From: Lampris incognitus
Lineage: Eukaryota; Chordata; Actinopteri; Lampriformes; Lampridae
Assembly (NCBI RefSeq): GCF_029633865.1
Contig: NC_079222.1
Coordinates: forward strand, 28,334,166-28,398,165
Length of the DNA stretch: 64,000 bases
Reading direction: 5' to 3'
Within the stretch, counting starts at the first letter, position 1. Each line of letters starts with the position of its first letter. Of the stretch, positions 63,567 through 64,000 are shown piece by piece. A model generated the notes under the pieces. It made no database searches. It saw nothing but the letters and a program-made list of their open reading frames with translations, and was not told where the DNA came from. The translations under genes and the position numbers were made by a program.

Positions 63567-63880
63567 GGCGCAGTGATTAGCGTGGTCACCTTACAGCAAG
63601 CAGGCACTGGGTTCGAGCCCCGGTTTAGTCCAACTTTGGGGTCGTCCTCTGTGTGGAGTTTGCATGTTCTCCCCGTGTCTGCGTGGGTTTTCTCCGGGTG
63701 CTCCGGTTTCCTCCCACCGTCAAAAAGACATGCATGTTAGGGTTAATACTCCTGCCTGTGCCCCTGAGCAAGACAATGGAAAGAAGAACTGGAGTGTGTC
63801 CCCGTGTGCTGCAGCTGCCCACTGCTCCTGCACAATAGGATGGGTTAAATGCAGAAAATAAATGCATTGCAACAAAAAAA
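63567..63880 (+). mobile_element. V-SINE-type SINE, tail type II
   Basis: Head 'ggcgcagtgattagcg', B-box-like 'gggttcgagcccc', core 'gtgtggagtttgcatgttct', then the type-II tail 'ggatgggttaaatgcagaaa'. It ends close to an AT-rich window edge. Confidence 0.85.
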
Positions 63881-64000
63881 ATACAACTGTACAATTAAAA
63901 AAATAAAGCTCTTTCTTTTCTTCTTCTTCTATATATCATATCATTATATATGTATATATATTAATACAGTTACTTACTGTATTATATTACAAAATGTAGT

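Overview
The window is nuclear DNA from a vertebrate, almost certainly a teleost fish. One conserved host gene is visible: gnaz, the G-protein alpha-z subunit. Almost everything else is interspersed repeats and microsatellites. Fish affinity rests on the repeat types: Tx1-clade and L2-type LINEs, SINEs with a DANA/V-SINE-like core, Tc1 and hAT relatives, and very long (CA)n, (GATA)n and (TC)n tracts. The species cannot be named from this sequence. There is no bacterial operon, CRISPR array or gene-cluster-like system here, and I do not claim one.

Layout. 1-5.5 kb holds a minus-strand LINE reverse-transcriptase remnant and several SINEs. 5.5-20.1 kb is the most structured part: two degenerate Tx1-clade LINEs lie head to tail on the plus strand. 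The first is flanked by (TC)n on both sides. The second starts at the tract that ends the first and ends in another TC-rich tract. The first copy is broken by a 201-bp fold-back element with a telomere-like centre. The second is broken by a tRNA-type SINE, a short repeat and an L2 LINE that carries a 227-bp (GATA)n tract. 20-26 kb is intergenic, with SINEs and (CA)n/(TG)n tracts.

26-42 kb is gnaz on the plus strand: a probable 5'UTR splice acceptor at 25958, coding exon 1 at 26584-27306, a 13.4-kb repeat-filled intron, coding exon 2 at 40707-41051, and a 3'UTR with a polyadenylation signal at 41991. The two exons join in frame to 355 codons, the length of vertebrate G-alpha-z, and every key motif is present. 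It is the only gene here that looks functional.

42-64 kb is again repeats: SINEs, a Tc1 element with a dead transposase (46.5-48.0 kb), a 376-bp fold-back with a telomere-like centre (48.4 kb), LINE and Ty3/gypsy fragments, a second large L2 copy (57.5-59.4 kb), a gypsy integrase and LTR start (60-61.4 kb), and two small hAT-type elements with perfect 8-bp target duplications (55.9 and 63.2 kb).

The strongest leads are the tandem TC-microsatellite insertion of Tx1 LINEs, the telomere-like centres of two unrelated fold-backs, a rearranged repeat pair inside the gnaz intron, and SINE families that share heads but carry different tails.
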